The position numbers and the translations under genes were made by a program. The notes beneath the pieces were generated by a model, which had not been told where the DNA came from, ran no database searches, and saw nothing but the letters and a program-made list of their open reading frames with translations. 6,507 nucleotides of DNA from assembly GCA_003176035.1 (NCBI GenBank), contig PSRL01000100.1, positions 1 through 6,507 of the forward strand, in the 5' to 3' direction. This DNA is from Verrucomicrobiota bacterium (GTDB lineage: Bacteria > Verrucomicrobiota > Verrucomicrobiia > Chthoniobacterales > Xiphinematobacteraceae). Shown piece after piece: positions 1 through 6,349 of the stretch (positions are counted from its first letter, which is position 1; every line of letters starts with the position of its first letter).

Positions 1-3000
1 AGGCCACCATCCGGCCGGTCCCCTTTGAGGAGCTTGCAAGGGGTACAGCCGAGGAGAATCACACCAGTGGTGGGAACGCTGCGCCTGTTCTCAATCGAGC
101 CCCGCCATTGAGCGTGGGGAAATTGGAGCGCCGCGGGCTTGTGCTTGTGTTGCCCGAAGATGTTTTGAAAACAAATGCTCCATCCGATTTTCAAGATGCG
201 GTGCATGCCCTTTTGCAAAAGCATCCGGAAACGGAGGTTTATGCCATGAGCAAAGGCAGAAAGGGAAACGTTCGGCACTGGAAATTCCATACCGATTTGG
301 AAGAGGGCGATTGGAAAGGCAAATGGAGCCCGTTACAAACTGTTCTCACCGGAGAGTACGCCAAAATAGAGCTTTTAGGGCATGGCGATCCTAGGAATGC
401 TCAAATGGGTCTCATGAGTTATAGCGATGTAGCCAAGGAATTGGCTAAGCTCATGGGCAGGGTTTCGGAAATTGAACATCTCAGCATCCTAGCGTGTTGT
501 ACGCCGTTGGAGTTTGGGGTCACGCTCCAAAGTCAGTTGGCTGCGGGAAGTCAGATCCACTCGGCGGGCTGTTTAGTTAAAGAAATTACCCTTTCGGAAG
601 TTCCCATTTCCATTGGCATCGATCAGCCCGGAAAACGGCTTTATTTGGCAGGAGATCATGTTCTCAAGTGGCAGCTCGCTCTTCTTCCAACCGGCGAATT
701 ACAAGTCATCCGTTATCAGCCCGCACCCAATCAAATTCTTGATTCAATCCACGAGCCAAGTTCCTACGCTGGCCCCTTTCTCTATGCGGAACAACAGAGG
801 AAGCAGTTCGAGGCTCAGCGGAAGGTTGAGTTCGCTTTGAAAGCATTCCATGCCGTCGTCCACGATGTGGAGCAAAAAGCAGCTCAGCTCTCCCCTCAGA
901 GCGGCAGAAACGTAGCTCTCCCGGACCAAATGACCGAGACAAATGGTCGGTTTCTAGTGCCTGCGGTGAATTTCAGCGACGGAACCGTCCAAGCGGTGCC
1001 GATTTCTCCGGAGCAGGCTGCCAGCCTAAAATCCGCTCAGGAAATACTTGCTAATGGGTATGAATATTTAAAGCCCCATTTGGCTGTTCAAGAGGGAGGT
1101 CGCTTGGAGGTGCAAGAGGGAGCGGGACAACCAAGCACTCTCAATGGGGCCTTTTTTGCAATGGCTTTGCTCCGAGCTCTCCGTCAACAGGAGGGGGCGT
1201 CGGCTGCTGCAAAGTTGAGTTTCTATTGGAACCTAGCTGGCATGGCAGCTGCTACCGCCGGGGACGGCGTCGAGATTGGCAAAATTGTAAATCAATTATT
1301 AGCTGCCGGAGGAGCGGTGGAACGCTCGCTTCAAGTGTTGGGCAATGTCTTCCAGGTAGCTAATGGACTCTTTACGGCGGGAGCACTGGGACTCGACTTC
1401 TATGAACTGGCGAGGACAAGCGATCCCGCCAAACGCCTGGGAATCGAAATCGGAATGGCGTTTAATGGAGCAGCCTTGGCCCTGCAGGCGGGGAGCGCAA
1501 TGGTGAGCTGGCTCACGCCCGCCGCAGCTGGAACCGCCGCCGCAGGTTTCGGATCACTGGCGGTCCCATTAGCAGGCCTTGGTTTTGGGTTTTCCGCGCT
1601 AGGCACGCAGATTGAGCAAAATAATCAGCGGGTTCACGCTCTGTTAGACTATTTCGTAAAAGCCAAAAAAGCATATCTCAACGGGGGGATGGAAAAGAAA
1701 CATGGCATACTCATTCCACGGTATCCGGCAATTATCACTAAATTAGACTTTATGGCCGGGAAAATTACTTTTGGCAGCCAGCGCGTGGCCAGAAGCCAGT
1801 CTCAGGGCTGGTATGCCCCCAATCTGATTTACAATTTTGAAGATAAAGATTGGGAACGCTTTGGCCTTCGCGAGGCCTTCCAAATCGAGAGTGAAGCTCC
1901 GCTGGATACCGCTCCCAGATGGGTGCTAGTCCCCAGTGTTCCCAACACTCGTATTGATTACAGCTATTTAAACACGGCACCCTCGCTGACTTCCGAGGAA
2001 GAGAATGTTGCGGAAATTTTGCGGAAAAATGGAAGTTTTGTAGCATGGAATTCCAACAAATCCTTGGGAGCCGGCTGCACCGGCTCCAGAGGGTTTACCT
2101 CTGATCCGCTCACAGTGGATTTGATTTTGGACAGTACGCCTCGAGGGCTTTTATTCCCTGCTGAAGTCGATGCAAAGGTGAATTATCGAATTGTGGGCAG
2201 TGGAGGAAGTTACACGCTGAGCAACTTACCCTTCGGAAGCAACTTGCGGATGGAGGACCGGCCGGGCACTCGCTCGTCTTATTTACTGAAAATATCGGAT
2301 GCTCCGCTTCTCAGCAATGCAAGCATCACCCTCGATTCAGGATTTCTTATTGTCAAAAACCAGCAAAATCAGGTTATTCGAATTCATATTGCGAATCTGA
2401 GCCCCCATTCAAAGATCAACGTGGAGGGCACCGTGGCACAATGGGAAGTGGATATTCCGCGACACGTCCGGCTCAGCGCCTTGGACTTGAGACGCGACTC
2501 CTCATTGGATGCCGAAGCTTGTCTCAGGAAAATTGCAAATCAGGAAAAAGCGAAGGCTGTCGTACTGCTCATCCAGGGAGAGCTCCCTTTGGCACCTAAA
2601 AAGGAGGCAAGAGCGGAAGAATGGCTCCTCTATCAGCATCAGTTGCAAATGGCTGAAAGGCTCTCCATCCATACCGCATATGATTCCACAACTCATCAAA
2701 TCATTGCACCGGCAGCCGATTATCCAACTCCACAAACGGTCCTAAATGACAGCAATCAAATACTTGGCCCCTGGATTAGTAGTAAGCTTGTGGCACTGAC
2801 AGAAAAAAAGGCCGTCTTTTTCAACCAAAGAACACAGGTTCTTTGGTTCACTCAACGTACGACAAATCAAGTGATGGCAAGTTATTGGCTTCCGTTTGCC
2901 AACTCGGAAAGTCGAATCGAACATTTTGCGGAAAACGAAAGCTCGTTTCGCCTCATCGTTCCTCTCCCCTGCAAACGAGAACTCTCTTTTACATACGCTC

Positions 3001-3803
3001 TCCATGAGGGCGAACTCCTCCTGGAAGCAATTGAAAATCTCAGTCACGAGGAGTTAAATAGGCTCGACCCGAGAAGACTCGATCCGAGATCCCGTAAGCA
3101 TCCCCCCCTTCCGGAATTTATTTCTCAATCGGGCATCGCTCAATGGATTTACGGCGCACTGCCGCAAACAGCCGATTCATTTCAAAAAGTTAAAGTGGCT
3201 GAATGGTTGAAAATCCAAGGCACTGATGCCAGGGGATATCCGCAAAGGCTTTTAGTAAACTTTGAAAAAAAACGCGTCATCCCAATCCATCTCCTGCTGA
3301 ATACCATCTCCATCCAGCAGCCCTGGGGGGAAACTACCCTCATCAATTTCGAGTATCTCAAGCAATCCAGCGGAGATGCGGTGGATCTCGCCGCCAGCGA
3401 TTTTAGGGTCATAACCAGCCGCAAAATGCCAGATCCCCCCGGCGGCTGGAATATTTTCCTGCAATTCCCAAACAGTGCCAAAATTTGTAAAATCCCCGCC
3501 GTCCCAACCCCCTCGGGAGCACTCACTTTTCTCCTGTCAGCCAATGGCAAGATCCCCATCGAAAATCCTCTGGATCAGGCCACCTTGGAGGCCCTGGCCC
3601 ATGGCAAAAGGGGTCGTCTGATTGCTTATGCAGCGTCCTTGTACTTTGTAACTGAGGATGGAGAGCTTTTGTTCATCACGCCGGAGGGTTCTCAAATGCC
3701 TATAAAATTTTCCGAAAGACCCGCTCAGTTGGCAACGCCTCCGCAAACTCAACAGGGTTCTCAGTCCCTAGAGGCCAGTGGGGAAGGTTACTTAGCGCAA
3801 TAG
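1..3803 (+). CDS. Large TcdA/TcdB-like toxin, C80 protease plus translocation region, 5'-truncated by window
   Basis: The frame is open from base 3 to TAG 3801-3803 (1266 codons visible). The TTG at 108 is not a convincing start, since the frame continues upstream with no stop and no ribosome site is seen. Residues are counted from base 3. Residues about 45-210 look like a peptidase C80 (MARTX/TcdB autoprocessing) domain: a beta strand ending in Asp53 (PED), His127 in LLGHGDP, then Cys165 in LSILACCT, 38 residues on. In the family this His-Cys enzyme cuts the toxin itself after inositol hexakisphosphate binding in the host cytosol. Residues about 380-545 are Ala/Gly-rich and hydrophobic and share motifs with the TcdA/TcdB pore-forming region (SDP at 473-475, VPLAG at 521-525); GSGGSY at 732-737 matches a motif of the TcdB delivery region. 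The remaining ~530 residues I do not recognise; no choline-binding-type repeats are visible. Any N-terminal effector domain (a glycosyltransferase in clostridial toxins) would be upstream. The family call is fairly sure, the target unknown. Confidence 0.85.
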   Translation, partial: ATIRPVPFEELARGTAEENHTSGGNAAPVLNRAPPLSVGKLERRGLVLVLPEDVLKTNAPSDFQDAVHALLQKHPETEVYAMSKGRKGNVRHWKFHTDLEEGDWKGKWSPLQTVLTGEYAKIELLGHGDPRNAQMGLMSYSDVAKELAKLMGRVSEIEHLSILACCTPLEFGVTLQSQLAAGSQIHSAGCLVKEITLSEVPISIGIDQPGKRLYLAGDHVLKWQLALLPTGELQVIRYQPAPNQILDSIHEPSSYAGPFLYAEQQRKQFEAQRKVEFALKAFHAVVHDVEQKAAQLSPQSGRNVALPDQMTETNGRFLVPAVNFSDGTVQAVPISPEQAASLKSAQEILANGYEYLKPHLAVQEGGRLEVQEGAGQPSTLNGAFFAMALLRALRQQEGASAAAKLSFYWNLAGMAAATAGDGVEIGKIVNQLLAAGGAVERSLQVLGNVFQVANGLFTAGALGLDFYELARTSDPAKRLGIEIGMAFNGAALALQAGSAMVSWLTPAAAGTAAAGFGSLAVPLAGLGFGFSALGTQIEQNNQRVHALLDYFVKAKKAYLNGGMEKKHGILIPRYPAIITKLDFMAGKITFGSQRVARSQSQGWYAPNLIYNFEDKDWERFGLREAFQIESEAPLDTAPRWVLVPSVPNTRIDYSYLNTAPSLTSEEENVAEILRKNGSFVAWNSNKSLGAGCTGSRGFTSDPLTVDLILDSTPRGLLFPAEVDAKVNYRIVGSGGSYTLSNLPFGSNLRMEDRPGTRSSYLLKISDAPLLSNASITLDSGFLIVKNQQNQVIRIHIANLSPHSKINVEGTVAQWEVDIPRHVRLSALDLRRDSSLDAEACLRKIANQEKAKAVVLLIQGELPLAPKKEARAEEWLLYQHQLQMAERLSIHTAYDSTTHQIIAPAADYPTPQTVLNDSNQILGPWISSKLVALTEKKAVFFNQRTQVLWFTQRTTNQVMASYWLPFANSESRIEHFAENESSFRLIVPLPCKRELSFTYALHEGELLLEAIENLSHEELNRLDPRRLDPRSRKHPPLPEFISQSGIAQWIYGALPQTADSFQKVKVAEWLKIQGTDARGYPQRLLVNFEKKRVIPIHLLLNTISIQQPWGETTLINFEYLKQSSGDAVDLAASDFRVITSRKMPDPPGGWNIFLQFPNSAKICKIPAVPTPSGALTFLLSANGKIPIENPLDQATLEALAHGKRGRLIAYAASLYFVTEDGELLFITPEGSQMPIKFSERPAQLATPPQTQQGSQSLEASGEGYLAQ
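2067..2087. repeat. GC-rich 8-bp inverted repeat inside toxin gene
   Basis: GGAGCCGG (2067-2074) and CCGGCTCC (2080-2087) form a perfect stem with a 5-base loop (CTGCA). It lies in the toxin frame in a Gly/Cys-containing stretch (GAGCTGSRG). No T-run follows, so it is not a terminator. No function is assigned. Confidence 0.5.
2823..2848. repeat. Perfect 11-bp inverted repeat inside toxin gene
   Basis: AACCAAAGAAC (2823-2833) and its exact reverse complement (2838-2848) are separated by the 4-base loop ACAG. It lies within the toxin frame, encoding NQRTQVLWF. No T-tract follows on the + strand, so it does not look like a terminator for sense transcription. It could be an RNA hairpin or a chance result of coding sequence. 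Confidence 0.6.
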
Positions 3804-3865
3804 GTTGCAACCGCTGCAATTTGCCTCAAGGAATCCTCTGAAATATTTGTATTACTGAACGTATG
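3774..3865 (+). repeat. Toxin tail plus leader, copy 1 of a 92-bp duplication
   Basis: This segment covers the last nine toxin codons and stop (ASGEGYLAQ*), the 59-base gap and the ATG of ORF A. It aligns without gaps to 6350-6441, with 13 mismatches by hand count (79/92). The duplicated unit therefore spans the junction between the toxin gene and the first array gene. Confidence 0.85.
3824..3862 (+). promoter_or_regulatory. Conserved array leader, copy 1 (before ORF A)
   Basis: This 39-base block runs from CCTCAAGG to the ATG and recurs before ORFs B, D and E. The most conserved part is TATTTGTATTACTGA. A -10-like TATTAC (3850-3855) ends 7 bases before the ATG, and no purine-rich Shine-Dalgarno lies between them. 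It could be a promoter giving a leaderless or nearly leaderless mRNA, a non-standard translation signal, or simply the recombination flank of the array. The best -35 candidate (TTGCCT, 3821-3826) is not conserved between copies. Confidence 0.45.
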
Positions 3866-4237
3866 CGAAAATTATCTTCAGCGTCTACAACCCCCTTCCG
3901 CTCCAATCTTCCGAGTTCATCTCCTGAGAAAGCTTCTCCTCTCGACCCCGTTCCAAGGCAACGCCCATCAACTTTGGATTTGCAAGCGACTCGGGAATCA
4001 CCACTGACTTGGACGTTGCCTCGAGAGCCGATCTTACTGGAGGCATTCGGCGTTCCGAGACTCTTAGCACATCATCGTAAAGCATTATCCCATTCTTCGG
4101 TGGCAGCCGACGCTTTAACGTCCCCAAATGGTCCTAAATTGAAACAGGAATTAAATATACCGTTAGCGTTTGTTACTCACGACATAACTGCTCTTTCAGA
4201 AGGATTATTGCCCGACATTCTAAACCAAAATAATTAG
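3863..4237 (+). CDS. ORF A: array paralogue with central deletion (124 aa)
   Basis: I do not recognise the family. The N-terminus (residues 1-60) is rich in Ser, Thr, Pro and Arg, which is compatible with a type III-like secretion signal but does not prove one. The first 225 bases align without gaps to ORF B (4367-4591) with 17 mismatches by hand count. At AGCATTA (4081-4087) A jumps to sequence matching B from 4909. It therefore lacks 312 bases (104 codons), which in B encode the charged helical region also present in ORF D, so A is probably the deletion derivative. Its C-terminus, ALSEGLLPDILNQNN, corresponds to a segment out of frame in B. The start is fixed by the alignment to B and the shared leader. 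Whether the shortened protein is functional is unclear. Confidence 0.6.
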   Translation: MRKLSSASTTPFRSNLPSSSPEKASPLDPVPRQRPSTLDLQATRESPLTWTLPREPILLEAFGVPRLLAHHRKALSHSSVAADALTSPNGPKLKQELNIPLAFVTHDITALSEGLLPDILNQNN

Positions 4238-4251
4238 CTAGGTTATTTTAC

Positions 4252-4347
4252 ATGAAAAAGATATTCAACGGAATATTTGCGCCACCTTTATTTAATTCTC
4301 CTCCCTCGAGATTATCCAATTTAATTCCCTCAAGGATTTCTCTGTAA
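4252..4347 (+). pseudogene. C': truncated copy of ORF C (31 codons)
   Basis: The frame begins MKKIFNGIFAPPLFNSPP and matches the start of ORF C (5066 onwards) apart from a 3-base indel and a few substitutions. After SRLSN the match ends and the frame runs into the leader of ORF B, ending at TAA 4345-4347 within that leader. Its spacing from ORF A (14 bases after the stop) equals that of C from the ancestral end of B. It has lost the whole charged helical part of C, so it is probably a recombination remnant. Confidence 0.65.
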
Positions 4348-4366
4348 TATTTGTATTACTGAACGT
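4328..4366 (+). promoter_or_regulatory. Conserved array leader, copy 2 (before ORF B)
   Basis: This runs from CCTCAAGG to the base before the ATG, the same length as copies 1 and 4. It differs from the others at CTCTGTAATATTTG, where an A-to-T change creates the TAA that ends C'. TATTAC again ends 7 bases before the ATG with no Shine-Dalgarno between. Confidence 0.45.
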
Positions 4367-4996
4367 ATGCGAGAATTATCTTCAGCGTCTACAACACCCT
4401 TCCGCTCCAATCTTCCGAGTTTAGCTCCTGAGAGAGCTCCTTCTCTCGACCCCGTCCCAAGACAACGCCCATCAACTTCGGATCTGCAAGCGACTCGGGA
4501 ATCACCACTGACTTGGACGTTGCCTCGAGAGCCGATCTTACTGGAGGCATTCGACGTTCCAAAACTCGTAGCATATCATCATAAAGCATTAGAATTAAAG
4601 CACCAAATTAACACCTTACCCACACGGGACTTAAGAGATGTAAAGGAGCTGAAGAAGGATGCACAAGATTGCATAAAAAAATTTGCAAGCCTCCAAGACA
4701 AAGTTTGGGGCACAATCCGAGATAGTGCAACACAAGCGGATAGCCCAATTCCAGATAAAGCAACACAAGCGGAGTTAGAAGATGCTATAGGGAATGTGGA
4801 GGCCCTTTCAAAAAAATTATCCGGCATTACATTTACTTCTCAGCCGCAATTGAGGGGAAACAATCCCACTTTGAAGGAGGATGCTTTTATGCAACCAAAC
4901 GCGTCCTCTTCTTCGGTGGAAGTCGACGCCTTAATCTCGCAGTTACCCACAAAAATGAGACGACTGATGAGTTCAGAATTTGAAGCATCTGTATAG
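4367..4996 (+). CDS. ORF B: fuller array paralogue (209 aa), frameshifted near its end
   Basis: The family is not recognised. Residues 1-60 are a Ser/Thr/Pro/Arg-rich, probably disordered N-terminus nearly identical to ORF A. Residues about 75-165 are charged and probably alpha-helical, and share with ORF D the patterns LQDKVW / LYDKLW and KKLSGIT / KKLSSIT. A 33-base offset in-frame repeat (GCAACACAAGCGGA at 4727-4740 and 4760-4773) adds an ATQAD/ATQAE motif pair that D lacks. The C-terminus (MRRLMSSEFEASV) ends at TAG 4994-4996, but bases 5001-5051 in another frame encode a tail matching the end of ORF A, so B has probably lost 2 bases near 4990-5000. Its features suit a secreted effector, but that is inference. 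Confidence 0.7.
   Translation: MRELSSASTTPFRSNLPSLAPERAPSLDPVPRQRPSTSDLQATRESPLTWTLPREPILLEAFDVPKLVAYHHKALELKHQINTLPTRDLRDVKELKKDAQDCIKKFASLQDKVWGTIRDSATQADSPIPDKATQAELEDAIGNVEALSKKLSGITFTSQPQLRGNNPTLKEDAFMQPNASSSSVEVDALISQLPTKMRRLMSSEFEASV
4727..4773 (+). repeat. Short in-frame direct repeat in ORF B
   Basis: GCAACACAAGCGGA occurs at 4727-4740 and 4760-4773, an offset of 33 bases (11 codons). ORF D has only a single counterpart here (LTQRELGDF against B's ATQAELEDA), so this looks like a small in-frame expansion in B. Confidence 0.6.
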
Positions 4997-5051
4997 ATTG
5001 GCGGCTCTTTCAGAAGGATTATTATCCGCCATTTCAAATCAAAATAATTAG
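4997..5051 (+). other. Out-of-frame ancestral C-terminal tail of ORF B
   Basis: Read from base 5001, this segment encodes AALSEGLLSAISNQNN followed by TAG 5049-5051, closely matching the last residues of ORF A. Between the shared GACGC and GCTCTTTCAG there are 81 bases in A and 79 in B, so the tail is 2 bases out of frame with B. With the frame restored, B would end 14 bases before ORF C, the same spacing as A to C'. Confidence 0.7.
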
Positions 5052-5065
5052 CTAGGTTATTTCGC

Positions 5066-5479
5066 ATGAAAAAGGTATTTAGTAACGGAATATTTGCGCG
5101 ACCTTTATTTAATTCTCCTCCCTCGAGATTGTCGAATCTCAGTTTATTCTTATCTCAATCTCAACGAAGGCAACACTTAAGGGATCGGGAAGAAAAATAT
5201 CCGGACCTAGTCAGTGCGGAGGAAACTCATCGGTTAGTGACTGAATACTCCGATCAACTTAAAGAAATAAACAACCAAATCGAGGCCTTAGAAGAAAGCT
5301 CCGAAAAAAAGGAGCTAAAACAGAAGGCAGACACTATAAAGAGCACACTAAATAGCATCGCAAAAAAAAATCGCAATACACACATAGATCGCAAAAAGAC
5401 TCTGGCACAACAGGCGTTACGCAATCACTTAAAGGTGATCGAAAGGGAGTTACGGCAAATGCAGAATGAATTGATGTAA
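5066..5479 (+). CDS. ORF C: small charged coiled-coil-like protein (137 aa)
   Basis: The family is not recognised. Residues 1-30 (MKKVFSNGIFARPLFNSPP...) are Ser/Pro/Phe-containing and shared with the C' remnant. From about residue 35 to the end the protein is rich in Lys, Glu, Gln and Arg with Leu/Ile spacing typical of a coiled coil (for example around EINNQIEALEE and VIERELRQMQNELM). No transmembrane segment or catalytic motif is seen. It starts 14 bases after the ancestral end of ORF B, so B and C were probably co-transcribed. Only a weak TAGG lies upstream as a ribosome site, so translation may have depended on coupling. Being paired with an effector-like gene, it could be a second secreted protein or a partner; neither can be decided here. 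Confidence 0.7.
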   Translation: MKKVFSNGIFARPLFNSPPSRLSNLSLFLSQSQRRQHLRDREEKYPDLVSAEETHRLVTEYSDQLKEINNQIEALEESSEKKELKQKADTIKSTLNSIAKKNRNTHIDRKKTLAQQALRNHLKVIERELRQMQNELM

Positions 5480-5513
5480 TAAACAGGGTTTTAAGTTCCT
5501 AGAACGTTTATTA
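5477..5513 (+). other. AT-rich inverted repeat after ORF C
   Basis: TAATAAAC (5477-5484, overlapping the stop codon) pairs perfectly with GTTTATTA (5506-5513). An inner GTTC-CTA-GAAC (5495-5505) can pair inside it. It may be a weak 3' hairpin, but it lacks a GC stem and T-tract, so I do not call it a terminator. The copy after ORF D keeps only part of the pairing (TAAAC / GTTTA). Confidence 0.3.
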
Positions 5514-5553
5514 ATTAAATAGTTACATATTGCAAGAAATTGCCATGAGGTTG
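5481..5553 (+). repeat. Trailer repeat, copy 1 (after ORF C)
   Basis: This segment shares with 6225-6290 the order TAAACA, GGTTCC or GTTCC, CGTTTATTA, TAGTTACAT.TTGCAA, TGCCATGAG.TTGC. The match is broken by small indels, so the two are homologous rather than identical. It links the ends of two different gene types (C and D), implying that trailers recombine independently of the genes. Confidence 0.7.
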
Positions 5554-5568
5554 CGATCATTCAATTTC

Positions 5569-5606
5569 CCTCCAGGACTTCTTAACGTATTTGTATTACT
5601 GAGCAT
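5569..5606 (+). promoter_or_regulatory. Conserved array leader, copy 3 (before ORF D)
   Basis: This is the most diverged copy (CCTCCAGG..., one base shorter, ATG preceded by GAGCAT), yet TATTTGTATTACTGA is unchanged and TATTAC still ends 7 bases before the ATG. Conservation of this core while the flanks drift is the best argument that it is functional. Confidence 0.45.
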
Positions 5607-6215
5607 ATGAAAACATCACCTTTATCACCTCAAACATCACCTTTATCGTCCCCAATACTCTCCCGCTCCAATCGTCCGAGTTCATCTTTGCAGGGAGCTT
5701 TTTCTTCCGCCGCCACATCCAACTCCACCACAAGGCAACGCCCATTAACTACGGATTTTCAAACACCGCCTCAGAAATCATCAGTGCCTTGGAAGTTGCG
5801 TAAGGGGTCCTCATCGACTCTGAGGTCTCCATCAGCATCCGCCACCTCAGCGTCCTCAAGTGATCCTAAACCGAACTCGAGTTTAGTGACGGAATCCGAC
5901 ATTTCGAGACTCGAAGCGTATAAGCCCAAAATATGGAGATGGGGCGACCGAATTGGCACCTTAGCCCAAAGAGTGGAGGGGCTGGAGAAGGAGAGAGAAG
6001 ATATCGCGAAAAAAATGAGCAGCCTCTATGACAAACTTTGGAGTCGAAACCCAAGTACCAAATTAACACAAAGAGAGTTAGGAGATTTTATAGATGAAGT
6101 GGATGCCTTTGAAAAAAAATTGTCCTCCATCACATTAGCTACTCAGCCGCAACAGGCAGAAAGGAAGGTCAATAGACCGGTAGCAGTCGTTCATCCCTTC
6201 ATCCCTGGGCAGTAA
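5607..6215 (+). CDS. ORF D: diverged array paralogue (202 aa)
   Basis: The family is not recognised. The N-terminus (about residues 1-95) is extremely rich in Ser, Pro and Thr and begins with a small in-frame repeat (TSPLSPQTSPLS; 21-base offset, 5613 and 5634). RSN.PSSS, RQRP.T.D.Q and a W.LR motif correspond in order to parts of ORFs A and B. Residues about 105-180 are charged and helical, with LYDKLW and DAFEKKLSSITLATQPQ matching B. The C-terminus (VVHPFIPGQ) is unique. There is no signal peptide or membrane segment. The layout (disordered Ser/Pro N-terminus, helical C-terminal half) is common in type III effectors, but nothing proves secretion. The start is supported by the conserved leader. 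Confidence 0.75.
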   Translation: MKTSPLSPQTSPLSSPILSRSNRPSSSLQGAFSSAATSNSTTRQRPLTTDFQTPPQKSSVPWKLRKGSSSTLRSPSASATSASSSDPKPNSSLVTESDISRLEAYKPKIWRWGDRIGTLAQRVEGLEKEREDIAKKMSSLYDKLWSRNPSTKLTQRELGDFIDEVDAFEKKLSSITLATQPQQAERKVNRPVAVVHPFIPGQ

Positions 6216-6224
6216 ATAAGACTA

Positions 6225-6290
6225 AACAAAGGTTCCGGAGCGTTTATTATCCAGCTAGTTACATGTTGCAAAAAACTGCCATGAGATTGC
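6225..6290 (+). repeat. Trailer repeat, copy 2 (after ORF D)
   Basis: This is homologous to 5481-5553 (see copy 1). After ATTGC at 6290 the similarity stops for about 87 bases and resumes at GGTTGCGAT (about 6378), matching 5549-5557. This copy therefore carries an extra segment, or copy 1 has deleted it between the similar GAG.TTGC sequences. Confidence 0.65.
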
Positions 6291-6349
6291 CGGCATCCGG
6301 CGGCGGCCGAACCTGGCGACAGCATATAATTATTAAAAAAACACTCTGG

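Noticed and set aside
108..110. TTG as the start codon of the large gene
   Set aside because: The frame is open to base 3 with plausible protein sequence, and no ribosome site precedes the TTG. The gene is better read as cut by the left edge.
706..3752. Several minus-strand frames of 60-125 codons
   Set aside because: All lie opposite the long toxin frame and show no recognisable protein pattern or start signal; they look like shadows.
3803..3812. Palindrome GGTTGCAACC after the toxin stop as an operator
   Set aside because: The duplicate at 6379-6388 reads GGTTGCGATT, so the symmetry is not kept.
5545..5610. 21-codon frame whose TGA overlaps the ATG of ORF D (ATGA), a possible coupled leader peptide
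   Set aside because: The equivalent frame has no such stop overlap before A, B or E, so the arrangement is not conserved although the leader is.
6325..6330. TATAAT as a promoter -10 for ORF E
   Set aside because: No -35-like sequence lies at 16-18 bases upstream, and the element is missing before A, B and D. It falls in an AT-rich stretch where it can arise by chance.
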